Shown: one piece after another, positions 37,701 through 43,146 of the stretch
Layout: each line of letters opens with the position of its first letter
Position numbering within the stretch: position 1 is the first letter of the stretch
Assembly: GCA_038501625.1 (NCBI GenBank)
Contig: JAZAYU010000034.1
Span: 2,294,001-2,358,000, forward strand
Direction: 5' to 3'
Source: Corbicula japonica
Lineage: Eukaryota > Mollusca > Bivalvia > Venerida > Cyrenidae
Length of the DNA stretch: 64,000 nt
The notes under the pieces: model-generated
What the model saw: only the letters and a program-made list of their open reading frames with translations
Told to the model about the DNA's origin: nothing
Databases searched by the model: none
Made by a program: the position numbers and the translations under genes

Positions 37701-39389
37701 TCTCATTGATGTTGGTTATGCGGTAATTACCCAAGCTGTATTTGAGGACGTAAGGGCCAAATGTCATAAATTCCTTAATTTCATAATTAGGTTTGAATGT
37801 TTGAAGGCATGGTCACACAGTCTTGTACATATTTCAAAGGTATTTACATATCCTTGTGTATTACAGCATTTTATCTTCGTATTTACAATGGGATTAATTA
37901 AATGTCTCAGTATGGAAAATGCAATAAGTCCTATATTTAATATAAATTGTAATATCAAATAAATTACCATTTCAAGATACATGAATATCTCGTTTGAAAT
38001 AAAGCCATTTTAGCGATATATAGCACCATACACGATATATGCTCACAACACAGGCTAGGGGCGTGATCGGTAATATGCACTTCCATCACTGCTCATGAAC
38101 AGGCTCAATCAAACCAAGCCTGCAATGTTTTGATGTTTGTCGTGTTTGATCGCTTTCAAAGTTACTTTTATCATCTATTCACAACAGTAGCGTTGTTTGT
38201 GCCGTGTGGCGGCCGTAAAAAGTCTCCCCGTACATTTAATCAGAGCTCTTATCAGTCATATAGCCCTTTGAATGCAGTTACTTAATTTTTTGCAAATACT
38301 GAGTTATCCTTTTTAAACATCTACAATACTGGTGACTTGATTCGTACCGCGACAGTCATTATAGTAATAAAAAAGGAGAAATATGCATATCAGGAATTGC
38401 CGTAGCCAGAATACACATCATCCCTACACAGCCAAAAAGAAGACAGGAAAAGAAAGCATTTGTTATAAATGATTGGTTTCAAATTAGTCACCATAAACAA
38501 TAAACGAAAATGAAAACCCGAGGGAATATGCCACTGAGTGTTTAAACCAGGTTCCAGGAAGCATCAACTTCAAACATGCCGCAACTGGTGCCCAAGGTTA
38601 TAAAACTGAGCATGGAAACCAGTCTCAAATCTCAAGCAAGCATTTAATTGGCTGAAATGGCGACCAGTCGCCATTTCTGCCAATCAGATGCTTGAGATTT
38701 AAGACTGGTTTCCATGCTCAGTTTTATAGCCTCCAGCCCAGTTCTCCTCTGAACAAACAAATGCAGTTTGTCTTGGTAAATTAGCTCCAACCCACCCGTC
38801 AATGCTCATCAATTATCTGATCTTAATCATTAATTATTCATCGGCAGCATCGCTGTACACTGTGTTCTGTCTTGTTATTGTTACAGATGGTTTGGTTAAT
38901 TAAAAAAAGTGAAATATGCATATCAGGAATCGCCACACTCACAAAACACAGCCTCCTCACGCAGCGAAAAAGAACAGAGGAAGAGAGAGCATGTTTGTTT
39001 TAAGTATGTCAATTCAAATAAGACGACACAAACAATAAACAAAAAAGAGAACCCTTTGGGTTTCCGCCTTGGAACGTAATAATAAATTGTTCTCCTTACA
39101 CAGTAACCTTTCTTATTTCTATAAAATCTGATAGATTAAATCATGTGCAAAACTTTGAGAATTCGGGCACATCTAAACACGAGAGTTTAATAAACAACTT
39201 ATCATCATAAGGTATGAATTTAATGATATTTCTCATTTTAGGTCCGACGAAACTGGTGGCGGCTTTGAAAACCCGATTTACGGCCGAGATTCAATGCGTG
39301 GTGAAGGACACATAGATTTGAACACTGACATAATTGTTCATACTACTGATTCTGAGCAAAAGGGAATGGAATATCGCAAACTACACTGA
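7663..39389 (+). CDS. Gene 1: LRP-like receptor with three YWTD propellers, six sushi modules, TM and NPxY tail (29 coding exons)
   Basis: Joining 29 exons gives one frame of 4728 nt (1575 residues plus TGA). Approximate domains: signal peptide 1-22; LDLR class B propeller 33-323 (YWSD, FWSD, YWLD blades); EGF 325-360; degenerate propeller 361-681 with a Thr/Ser/Pro linker 405-433; EGF 682-726; propeller 727-1014 (YWSDADHD near the end); EGF 1014-1057; six selectin-type sushi modules 1058-1409; transmembrane helix about 1449-1471; tail with NPGY (1499-1502) and FENPIY (1535-1540). The propeller plus EGF unit is the ligand-release and binding part of LDL-receptor relatives. FxNPxY recruits PTB adaptors for clathrin uptake. 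I infer an endocytic or signalling cell-surface receptor; the ligand is unknown. There are no LDLa (class A) modules, unlike classical LRPs. Gene 2 supports exons 1-20 by conservation; exons 21-29 rest on splice sites, phase and domain sense. Confidence 0.85.
7760..9351 (+). other. Gene 1 intron 1
   Basis: GTAAGG donor, TTCCTTGCAG acceptor. It contains an inverted-repeat element (8507-8769); otherwise AT-rich with no exon candidate. Confidence 0.6.
8507..8769. mobile_element. Inverted-repeat MITE, about 263 bp
   Basis: ATTTAATCAAGGTAGGG with AAAACCAAAAGTCACA on the left mirrors TGTGACTTTTGGTTTT with CCTCACCTCGATTAAAT on the right. Arms are roughly 60-70 bp with mismatches. Confidence 0.7.
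9352..9553 (+). CDS. Gene 1 exon 2: propeller 1, blade 1
   Basis: 202 nt, phase 1 to 2. Encodes ERGIILTVFHDYGS... to YFYDYHLR. Gene 2 has the same block with one extra codon. Confidence 0.88.
9665..9980. repeat. Dispersed repeat family A (CACAGCCTC family), gene 1 intron 2
   Basis: Shares AACACAG.CT.CCCAC.CAGC, GGTCAGTGGCAAAACA, GTTTAAACCA and GTTCTCTATTAAC-like blocks with copies near 22345, 38370 and 61615. No protein is encoded; it is likely a non-autonomous transposon. Confidence 0.7.
10062..11527. mobile_element. Possible inverted-repeat element within gene 1 intron 2
   Basis: CTATACGCCTTTCCAGTAA near 10062 is mirrored by TTATTGGAAAGGCGTATA near 11513. The interior has no coding frame. 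The inverted repeats are short and the ends are not proven. Confidence 0.35.
12172..12435 (+). CDS. Gene 1 exon 3: propeller 1, YWSD blade
   Basis: 264 nt, phase 2 to 2. Contains LAVDWLSHTVYWSDSVYRW and APDGLAVDP, classical LDLR class B signatures. About 91% identical in DNA to gene 2 exon 3 by eye. Confidence 0.92.
12653..12905 (+). CDS. Gene 1 exon 4: propeller 1, FWSD and YWLD blades
   Basis: 253 nt, phase 2 to 0. Contains LFWSDNGQYPKIERSDL and RIYWLDSYTESV. AGG|GTAAAT donor; gene 2 exon 4 is the same length. Confidence 0.92.
12906..15435 (+). other. Gene 1 intron 4
   Basis: About 2.5 kb without exon candidates. It holds a poly-T run (13778-13798) and GCATGCGCA (near 15219), which resembles an NRF-1 half site but is not evidence of regulation by itself. 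Confidence 0.4.
15436..15589 (+). CDS. Gene 1 exon 5: propeller 1, last blade
   Basis: 154 nt, phase 0 to 1. Encodes DVVYVTDTKNGNLITVNK and a closing strand. Gene 2 exon 5 is the same length with DVVYLVDIKNGDVFTVNK. Confidence 0.9.
15728..15935. repeat. Imperfect repeat with ATATTGGCCCAG units
   Basis: ATATTTGCCCAG / ATATTGGCCCAG is repeated three times (15729-15780). A partly complementary, GGCCTCGGG-rich right half ends in TTGACCCAATAAC. Likely a degraded inverted-repeat transposon in intron 5. Confidence 0.45.
16690..16800. repeat. Dispersed repeat family B copy
   Basis: ATTGCAGGATCGGTTTGATTGAGCC with a following TTCATGGGCAGCAATGG block matches copies near 24535, 38045 and 58760. A weaker relative lies near 16030-16110. 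Confidence 0.6.
17159..17269 (+). CDS. Gene 1 exon 6: EGF-like module 1
   Basis: 111 nt, phase 1 to 1. Cys pattern of YCAKLNCEHLCLTTADN, then QCVCSEGYNLNATTGKC: six cysteines in the order typical of the EGF that follows an LDLR propeller. GACG|GTAAGA donor. Confidence 0.92.
17870..18008. mobile_element. Palindromic MITE 40 bp before exon 7
   Basis: CTGAGATTGGAAACCAGTCT at 17881-17900 is mirrored by GAAACTGGTTTCCAATCTCA. The centre is GACGACTAATCGTC. The element ends in ATAACCTTGGGCAC, very near the exon 7 acceptor at 18048. Confidence 0.85.
18049..18182 (+). CDS. Gene 1 exon 7: propeller 2, first blade
   Basis: 134 nt, phase 1 to 0. AHKAILFANSTHLCSVDIRS is a typical first strand of an LDLR class B domain after an EGF. 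Same length in gene 2. Confidence 0.9.
18507..18591 (+). CDS. Gene 1 exon 8: Thr/Ser/Pro-rich linker within propeller 2
   Basis: 85 nt, phase 0 to 1. FPTTSGPGTTINSTESTTA and following residues are mucin-like, likely O-glycosylated. Gene 2 has a 70-nt counterpart with the shared TSGP core. Confidence 0.8.
19171..19239 (-). pseudogene. tRNA-like relic / SINE head
   Basis: On the minus strand, TAGTGTAGTGGCTAACAC resembles an A box and GGGTTCAATAC a B box. The T arm and acceptor stem do not pair properly, so it is probably a degenerate SINE head. Confidence 0.5.
20159..20211. repeat. GC-rich hairpin
   Basis: The 33-bp core at 20170-20202 is a perfect 16-bp stem around a single A, with CGAAGGCAACCCGC on the left arm. 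Imperfect extension (GGGAAAGCC / GGCTTTTCCC) continues the stem on both sides. Confidence 0.85.
22345..22620. repeat. Dispersed repeat family A copy, just upstream of exon 9
   Basis: AAAACACAGCCTCTCCACGC opens the copy; GGTCAGTGGCAAAACAG and GTTTAAACCAGGTTCTAAGG follow; it ends in CCAACCCACCCATCAA. Confidence 0.75.
22745..22903 (+). CDS. Gene 1 exon 9: propeller 2 blade
   Basis: 159 nt, phase 1 to 1. Encodes FIKMFDLYMENRIAYIVTRD and NSIYSRLLDLP. The YWTD position has drifted to YIVT. Gene 2 exon 9 is 153 nt. Confidence 0.9.
23160..23322 (+). CDS. Gene 1 exon 10: propeller 2, LFWSESD blade
   Basis: 163 nt, phase 1 to 2. GLAFDAVNGANLFWSESDTG is a clear class B strand; the donor is CAAAG|GTAAGG. 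Confidence 0.9.
23375..23480. repeat. Partial family A repeat
   Basis: AAAACACAGCCTCTCCAAGC with GAAGAGAGGAAGAGAGAGC and AAATAAGACGCCACAAA; closest to the copy at 38905. Confidence 0.7.
23814..23948 (+). CDS. Gene 1 exon 11: propeller 2 blade
   Basis: 135 nt, phase 2 to 2. RKLAWIAGSGISFSIQTMDL followed by DGSNL. Same length in gene 2. Confidence 0.9.
23990..24210. repeat. About 28-bp tandem repeat, roughly 8 copies
   Basis: CAAACTTTAGGACATTGTT joined to ATTATGCCC recurs through intron 11 with small variants. Confidence 0.9.
24535..24870. repeat. Dispersed repeat family B, compound copy
   Basis: CTGCACTATTTTAATACTAG near 24538 recurs near 24816. Between them are GTGCCGTGTGGCGTCCGTTA and CTGCTCATTAACAGGC, shared with the copy at 38045. 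Confidence 0.65.
25087..25207 (+). CDS. Gene 1 exon 12: propeller 2 blade
   Basis: 121 nt, phase 2 to 0. Encodes FYYMVPSRQQVLNISLNN and ends LLVHYK at AAA|GTACGT. Same length in gene 2. Confidence 0.88.
25345..25596 (+). mobile_element. MITE with 30-bp terminal inverted repeats (copy 1)
   Basis: Starts GGGGCGCGTCACGGGAAAAG and ends with the inverted equivalent CCCGTGACGTGCCCC; GGTACC lies in both arms. It carries TTGACGTCAA and TGACGTCA near its left end. AAAT flanks both sides. Copy 2 is at 41544-41793 in the opposite orientation. Confidence 0.9.
25597..26149 (+). other. Rest of gene 1 intron 12
   Basis: AT-rich sequence between the MITE and exon 13; nothing recognised. Confidence 0.4.
26150..26315 (+). 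CDS. Gene 1 exon 13: end of propeller 2
   Basis: 166 nt, phase 0 to 1. Encodes NFFAWVYTPASRYTHLIKTY and SIPVDIKVLDSKLQ, the strand leading into the next EGF. Gene 2 has one extra codon. Confidence 0.9.
26626..26760 (+). CDS. Gene 1 exon 14: EGF-like module 2
   Basis: 135 nt, phase 1 to 1. SPCAVKTNATCEHICITKY then VCECRLGYTLNADQKSC. Donor ACAA|GTGAGT. Same length in gene 2. Confidence 0.9.
26807..27118. mobile_element. piggyBac-type MITE (TTAA target duplication)
   Basis: TTAA (26803-26806), then GGTATTGCGCCTTTCGCCA, mirrored by TGGCGAAAGGCGCAATACC and TTAA (27119-27122). Arms match for about 70 bp. TTAA flanks are the hallmark of piggyBac insertion. No transposase is present. Confidence 0.85.
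27466..27604. mobile_element. Palindromic MITE, intron 14 copy a
   Basis: Full inverted repeat centred on GGCGACCAGTCGCC, ending AATCTTGGGCACTG. Confidence 0.85.
27692..27788. mobile_element. Palindromic MITE, intron 14 copy b (deleted), next to exon 15
   Basis: GCCCAAGATCATAAAACTGA on the left; the left internal arm is missing, leaving CAGTCGCCATTTCAGCC and the right arm ending GATCTTGGGCCCTG, 34 bp from the exon 15 acceptor. Confidence 0.8.
27823..28053 (+). CDS. Gene 1 exon 15: propeller 3, blades 1 and 2
   Basis: 231 nt, phase 1 to 1. NFILVSDWTHNTLQQINLQD and RIYSANLNGTDKRI are class B strands. Same length in gene 2. Confidence 0.92.
28524..28725 (+). CDS. Gene 1 exon 16: propeller 3 blade with Tyr-rich loop
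   Basis: 202 nt, phase 1 to 2. NTTGNLYFTAYYTRYQYHVG, then a Tyr-rich loop (DYYSYYSYAY). The gene 2 counterpart is 24 nt shorter and lacks this loop. Confidence 0.88.
29079..29218 (+). CDS. Gene 1 exon 17: propeller 3 blade
   Basis: 140 nt, phase 2 to 1. Encodes WVYYAVYSYYGTS and RCDMDGKNKVQLI, ending GFPDGLTIDYI at CC|GTAAGT. Confidence 0.9.
29219..29953 (+). other. Gene 1 intron 17
   Basis: 735 bp, AT-rich, nothing recognised. The open frame that begins at 29878 only becomes coding after the acceptor at 29953. Confidence 0.5.
29954..30119 (+). CDS. Gene 1 exon 18: propeller 3, YWSD blade
   Basis: 166 nt, phase 1 to 2. DHLYWSDADHDTIQRCDLDG is the best class B match of this propeller. Same length and very similar DNA in gene 2. 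Confidence 0.92.
30435..30556 (+). CDS. Gene 1 exon 19: end of propeller 3
   Basis: 122 nt, phase 2 to 1. Encodes HVVRVTLTPPYTRIVVGQN and LGKLDTMTYYSSSN, ending CAGCCAG|GTAACC. Gene 2 exon 19 is the same length. The donor region has been copied downstream as a minisatellite. Confidence 0.9.
30546..30975. repeat. 56-bp minisatellite derived from the exon 19 splice donor
   Basis: ATTCAGCCAGGTAACCTTTG recurs with AG|GT junctions at 30556, 30612, 30668, 30724, 30780, 30836, 30892 and 30947. Each unit contains the last bases of exon 19, an intact-looking 5' splice site and intron sequence. The first six periods are 56 bp; the last is 55. Confidence 0.95.
31355..31486 (+). CDS. Gene 1 exon 20: EGF-like module 3
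   Basis: 132 nt, phase 1 to 1. GKACQERGGIGDCSTICVPT then CMCEDGVQLKPDGRTC. The gene 2 counterpart is cut by the window end. Confidence 0.9.
31741..31932 (+). CDS. Gene 1 exon 21: sushi module 1
   Basis: 192 nt, phase 1 to 1. Six cysteines with the selectin-type order, including ETCSYLCPPNYYPV and GRLKCLNVGW. Acceptor GTATTGTTAG, donor AAAG|GTAGGA. Confidence 0.83.
32208..32378 (+). CDS. Gene 1 exon 22: sushi module 2
   Basis: 171 nt, phase 1 to 1. EMLCSARIGNGTLDSSCKRM and GEVCNFTCNDGF. The tryptophan usual before the last cysteine is replaced by Phe (GTF). Confidence 0.83.
32379..33019 (+). other. Gene 1 intron 22
   Basis: 641 bp, AT-rich; nothing recognised. Confidence 0.5.
33020..33187 (+). 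CDS. Gene 1 exon 23: sushi module 3
   Basis: 168 nt, phase 1 to 1. PFRCSDIIAHGRLDSQCSRY, ACKFTCD, ICQKDGWN. Closest to exon 25, same length. Confidence 0.85.
33482..33664 (+). CDS. Gene 1 exon 24: sushi module 4
   Basis: 183 nt, phase 1 to 1. QCADNTLLNGQLSSSCSKSI, GEVCDFTC, NWQPPDACK. Closest to exon 26. Confidence 0.85.
33665..34303 (+). other. Gene 1 intron 24
   Basis: 639 bp with a short family A repeat fragment at about 33795-33855 (AAAACACAGCCTCCCCACGC). Otherwise nothing recognised. Confidence 0.5.
34304..34471 (+). CDS. Gene 1 exon 25: sushi module 5
   Basis: 168 nt, phase 1 to 1. PFQCSNNIANGLLDAQCSRN, TCSFTCD, GGWNVNTSTLC. Likely a duplicate of exon 23. Confidence 0.85.
34981..35154 (+). 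CDS. Gene 1 exon 26: sushi module 6
   Basis: 174 nt, phase 1 to 1. MQCADKTLLNGQLSSLCTKG, GEVCDFRC, TWHPLDACK. Likely a duplicate of exon 24. Confidence 0.85.
35155..36755 (+). other. Gene 1 intron 26
   Basis: 1.6 kb. It contains a (GGTT)n run (35567-35587) and a full tRNA-derived SINE on the minus strand. The open frame 35665-35988 has no recognisable domain. Confidence 0.5.
36063..36357 (-). mobile_element. tRNA-derived SINE
   Basis: Read on the minus strand, the head (about 36354 down to 36282) has A box TTAGCTCTGTAGG and B box GGGTTCGATCCCC, close to a real tRNA. A body of about 200 bp follows with GGCGCTCAGGGTGTAAGGG, ending in an A-run (T-run at 36069-36079 on the plus strand). The good tRNA likeness suggests a recent insertion. 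Confidence 0.88.
36756..36945 (+). CDS. Gene 1 exon 27: stalk and transmembrane helix
   Basis: 190 nt, phase 1 to 2. A Ser/Thr-rich juxtamembrane stretch, then a hydrophobic helix (VVAGFVVLAVAVIGLIALIV) and an FLIRR stop-transfer end. Confidence 0.87.
36946..37454 (+). other. Gene 1 intron 27
   Basis: 509 bp, AT-rich; nothing recognised. Confidence 0.5.
37455..37616 (+). CDS. Gene 1 exon 28: cytoplasmic tail with NPGY
   Basis: 162 nt, phase 2 to 2. Contains EIAIENPGYLQSE, an NPxY motif without the aromatic residue at -2 from Asn that the strongest uptake signals have. Donor ACACT|GTATGT. Confidence 0.83.
38045..38285. repeat. Dispersed repeat family B copy
   Basis: CTGCTCATGAACAGGCTCAA, GCCGTGTGGCGGCCGTAAAA and TAGCCCTTTGAATGCAG blocks, shared with 24535-24870. 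Confidence 0.7.
38370..38835. repeat. Family A repeat split by a MITE
   Basis: The left part runs to GCCGCAACTGG (near 38588). The right part resumes at TTCTCCTCTGAACAAACAAA (38742). The uninterrupted copy at 22345 shows the two pieces belong together. Confidence 0.8.
38585..38741. mobile_element. Palindromic MITE inserted in a family A repeat
   Basis: 157 bp, from CTGGTGCCCAAGGTTATAAA to CTCCAGCCCAG. The centre is GGCGACCAGTCGCC. The host repeat defines its limits to within a few bases. Confidence 0.88.
38905..39075. repeat. Second family A copy in intron 28
   Basis: CAAAACACAGCCTCCTCACG and GAACAGAGGAAGAGAGAGCA, truncated after TTTCCGCCTTGGAA. Confidence 0.7.
39242..39389 (+). CDS. Gene 1 exon 29: tail end with FENPIY, stop codon
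   Basis: 148 nt, phase 2 to stop. Contains GGGFENPIYGRD, matching the FxNPxY uptake consensus (as FDNPVY in the LDL receptor), and ends YRKLH followed by TGA at 39387-39389. Confidence 0.85.
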
Positions 39390-39396
39390 ACACGTC

Positions 39397-39402
39397 AATA
39401 AA
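39397..39402 (+). terminator. Candidate poly(A) signal, proximal
   Basis: AATAAA only 8 nt after the stop codon. Use would give an unusually short 3' UTR. Confidence 0.35.
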
Positions 39403-40350
39403 GTGCTGAATTACTAACCGGTTTTACAAGCTTTAAATTACACATTTATAAATTTTAATGTTTCGTGGAAATTATTACAATACGTCTGATTTGTTTACAA
39501 CGTGATAACAAGTTATTGTTATTGTGTTTGTGGTGAGCATTCATTATTTCCCTCTTTGCTGTATAAGCTGAAAGGAAATCGTTGTCTCAAAATCTGATCA
39601 AATCTGATCAAATTTTCATGCGGATTGACTTTTGTTCTTCTGTTTGAAATATACGATAACAATTAAGAAACGACAAGTGATGGAAATGATACTGAACATC
39701 GCAAATTCGTGTAGAATATAACTGTTTCAATAACTAACCTGAAAACTTACTAACCTAAACTATTTTGGACAGTAAACTGATTTTGGATAAGTAGTCACTA
39801 ACGTGATACTCAGTTTATATAACCTGACATGATCCGCTGGCATATAATCTGCGCATCGAAAATTTCACGAGCACCGAGTATCAAAAATTTATTATTTTGA
39901 TGATAAACTATCTCTAAATTAACTTGTCTGTCACCTGACTGTGAAGTTATCGATAATTTACTATATAACATTGAAAAGCTTTGATGAGCATGATTCATAA
40001 TTGTACTGTTTAATTGTTGAGTTACGTTCTCTCCTTGTTTAAAATGATATAATTTACGTATATATTAAGTGCTGCATCTTTTCTGCAGTCTTTAAAACAT
40101 CTATATCTATATCTCTCGTATTTCATGGGAGACTGAATATCTTTAGTTAAAACATAATTTGCAATTATTATCATTTTATGTAATTTGTTTGAATTTACAT
40201 ACTACATACCATTTGGAAGGACGTTTTGGTCAGGTAATCGGATGTCATTAATATGCTTCACAATTTCACTGTCATTCTCATTTACATTGTTATTGTTTGT
40301 TTTGCTTATGATATTGAAAATGCTGTTGTTGCACAAAGTCATAGTTTTAT

Positions 40351-40356
40351 AATAAA
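40351..40356 (+). terminator. Candidate poly(A) signal, distal
   Basis: AATAAA about 960 nt after the stop codon; a more usual 3' UTR length. Neither site can be preferred without transcript data. Confidence 0.35.
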
Positions 40357-41543
40357 TTAACTTACTTATTTACAGCTTACCTAATTAATCGGAAATCACA
40401 GTGATCAAAATGAATGTCTACAAATAACGAAACAGAGAAAAAAATGGATTGAATTTCCGAAACGAAATACAAAAACTCTTATATCATCTCATTGAAAACT
40501 AGAATCGATATATGATAACCTTGTAAATTTACGTATACATTTGGTACATTGACACAAAAAGTCATCCGCTTTGTTATAAAAAGGGCGAAGGACATAATAT
40601 TATGCAAGACATCAAATTATAAAACGTACCTTAAAGCAGATGAAACGAGTTACAAAACATGAACATGAGATCGGGGTCATTTGTCACGCTGTATTTTTCT
40701 ACCGCCTTCACAACCCCCATAGGACTACAACCCATATAACCTAACTTTATTTCCATCACCTCGACGAACGAACACACCACCATAACCCCTTTTTCCTCTA
40801 TCTACTCAGGTACAACTACAGCCACATTATTCAAAAATATTTTTGAGCTGAATGTATGTCTAACCAGTGTCATTTTGAATACTGAGTTCATTGTCGATCT
40901 TATATTATAAGCTGTACTTTGAGGATGCAGCTCTGAAGGTCGTTCTCATAGTAGAAAACTGGCGAAACTGGGTCTAATAATTGAGCTGAAAAAAAACACC
41001 GATATCATGGTTGTACATTTCGTATACTGTTCCAATATAAAGCTAATATGACTTGTTTAGATTTCTTATGACATTGTTTTCAATAGTATTTATCGGGGAC
41101 AACATTTGGTAAAAAATATATATTCAATCACATCTTCGTAAATATTAGATGCACTGAGTTGTATAGCAGTTTTAATGCAGTAAGCCTTTACAGTAAATAT
41201 TTGTATTGCAATGAAAGTTTCGGGTGAAGTACTTTGAAAAAAGCAAGTAGAGGTTGTAAATAAAAAGACGTTTTATAAACGGTAGACGAAAACGAGTATA
41301 AGCTGAAAGAATGTATCCTTCAACTTAAAAGTTTAAATCATGAATGCATCGAAAAATCACACGACACATATTTTAATTGCTAGAAAATAACATTCAATTA
41401 AATCTTGTTTTATCTATTCATTTTTTCTTACTGACACAACCGATTATCACAGGGCTTATTAAGTTAAAGTGTATAACATTTGAATGATACGTAATTCTTA
41501 ATACGTATTTGGTCGTGCTTGTTAACATTAAGCGAAATAAATT

Positions 41544-41793
41544 GGGGCGCGTCACGGGAAAAGGTACCTTCGGTCATTTTTAGTGATATTTTAGTTTCTA
41601 CTAAATTTAGAAAGGATTTACAACTATAAATCAATTTCTTATAATTAAAATGGGATTTTGTTACACATTTGACAATAAAATGTTATTTTTACCGCGAAAT
41701 GCATAATAAGTAATGTCGTCTGCTCATATTTATAACGTCATATCAAAGATTGACGTCAACTGTCCGAAGGTACCTTTTCCCGTGACGCGCCCC
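41544..41793 (-). mobile_element. MITE with 30-bp terminal inverted repeats (copy 2)
   Basis: Same element as 25345-25596 but inverted: GGGGCGCGTCACGGGAAAAG at the left and the mirror image ending GTGACGCGCCCC. The TGACGTCA pair of copy 1 is here TAACGTCA and TTGACGTCAA near the right end. Confidence 0.9.
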
Positions 41794-41995
41794 ATTAATG
41801 ATACCACAGTAGGCAATTGTATGATTACAAATGATTTTAATGTGAACACTTCTAGACTGCTTAATTTGTTTTTCAGGACTAAGTCGGTTGTTAGAGATAC
41901 AAAAAAAACTAGGTCAGATAAAATATCATGTTTAGCAATGAAAACCTGTGTTTGCAAATCATACTAAACTTTCTCGGAATTAAGGCGCAATAATG

Positions 41996-42089
41996 GTCCC
42001 AATGTTATAAAACTAAGATTGGAAACCAGTCGCCATTTCAGCTTGAGATTTGAGACTGGTTTCCATGCTCAGTTTTATAACCTTGGGCA
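41996..42089. mobile_element. Palindromic MITE copy with internal deletion
   Basis: GTTATAAAACTAAGATTGGA and CTCAGTTTTATAACCTTGGG ends are present; most of the left core is lost. Confidence 0.8.
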
Positions 42090-42866
42090 CTGGTCTAACT
42101 CATAAAGTTTTGTGAAGGGTAAAGTCCAATTTTTCAAACCCTTGAAATATATCGCTTAATAATAACCCGACAAAGACCGAAACGGAGTCATCTAGGTTAA
42201 AAAACTAGGTCAACTAGTCAGATAATTTACTAGTAAAAACGCCTGTTTTTAACAGTTATTTTTTCCAACCTACACAGAACTTTTTCTGACTATGAGAATA
42301 GATAAATAATTTTGAAAATTAGTCAACTTGAGTCAAATCTAGACGATTTGAAAGTAAATAAGTTAAGTCACTTGGCCAGGTTTAAGAGTAATAATAAAAT
42401 GAAGAAAGATCACAGCTTCGGATTAATGCTTCGATGTTTATTCCGACATATTCTCAGGAAATACAATGAAACAAACTATACCAGAACATATAAAAATAAT
42501 TGCATACCATTTTTATGTGAGTGTTGCCCCGTAGTGATTTATGACTGCCCTGTATTAGTTTCAAGACAGAGACAGGATAACTACCTAAAAGATATTTCGT
42601 CATATGTTTGGTTAATATTAAAATACGGCTTTGTTATTATTAAGCGGAATGCTAATACAAGGACAGTTTTGTGTCTTTTTGACAAACAGGTTCGTCTTGC
42701 ATAGAAGCAGCAAACATATGTGACCCTCCCTCCTTTTTTATGTTGATGATTTTTGTTTTGGGGCACTGCTGTCGCTGGTAGGTATTCTTTGTTGTTTTTT
42801 GTTTATTTAGTGGGGAGGGGGTGCATCATACGTTCAGTCATTGACTTTTTCAATCTTGTTTTGTTT

Positions 42867-43146
42867 ACGATCTGATACTCTCCTCGGTAAGGAACATTGC
42901 ATGTTTAGCTCTATTGTACAGTTCGTTACGCTGTTAACGATCTGATACTCTCCTCGGTAAGGAACATGGCATGTTTAGCTCTATTGTACAGTTCGTTACG
43001 CTGTTCACGATCTGATACTCTCCTCGGTAAGGAACATGGCATGTTTAGCTCTATTGTACAGTTCGTTACGCTGTTCACGATCTGATACTCTCCTCGGTAA
43101 GGAACATTGCATGTTTAGCTCTATTGTACATTTCGTAATGCTGGCA
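42867..43146. repeat. 70-bp tandem repeat, 4 copies
   Basis: ACGATCTGATACTCTCCTCG starts at 42867, 42937, 43007 and 43077. The copies are almost identical. Confidence 0.95.

Larger units (their letters stand above)
37617..39241 (+). other. Gene 1 intron 28
   Basis: 1.6 kb made largely of repeats: family B (38045-38285), family A (38370-38835) with a palindromic MITE inside it, and a second family A copy (38905-39075). Confidence 0.6.
39390..41543. other. Gene 1 3' UTR and intergenic DNA
   Basis: AT-rich; apart from the two poly(A) hexamers, no gene, repeat or RNA structure recognised. Confidence 0.45.

Noticed and set aside
42312..42704. Open frame of 130 codons between the genes
   Set aside because: It does not begin with ATG, has no recognisable domain, no splice context and the codon make-up of AT-rich non-coding DNA.
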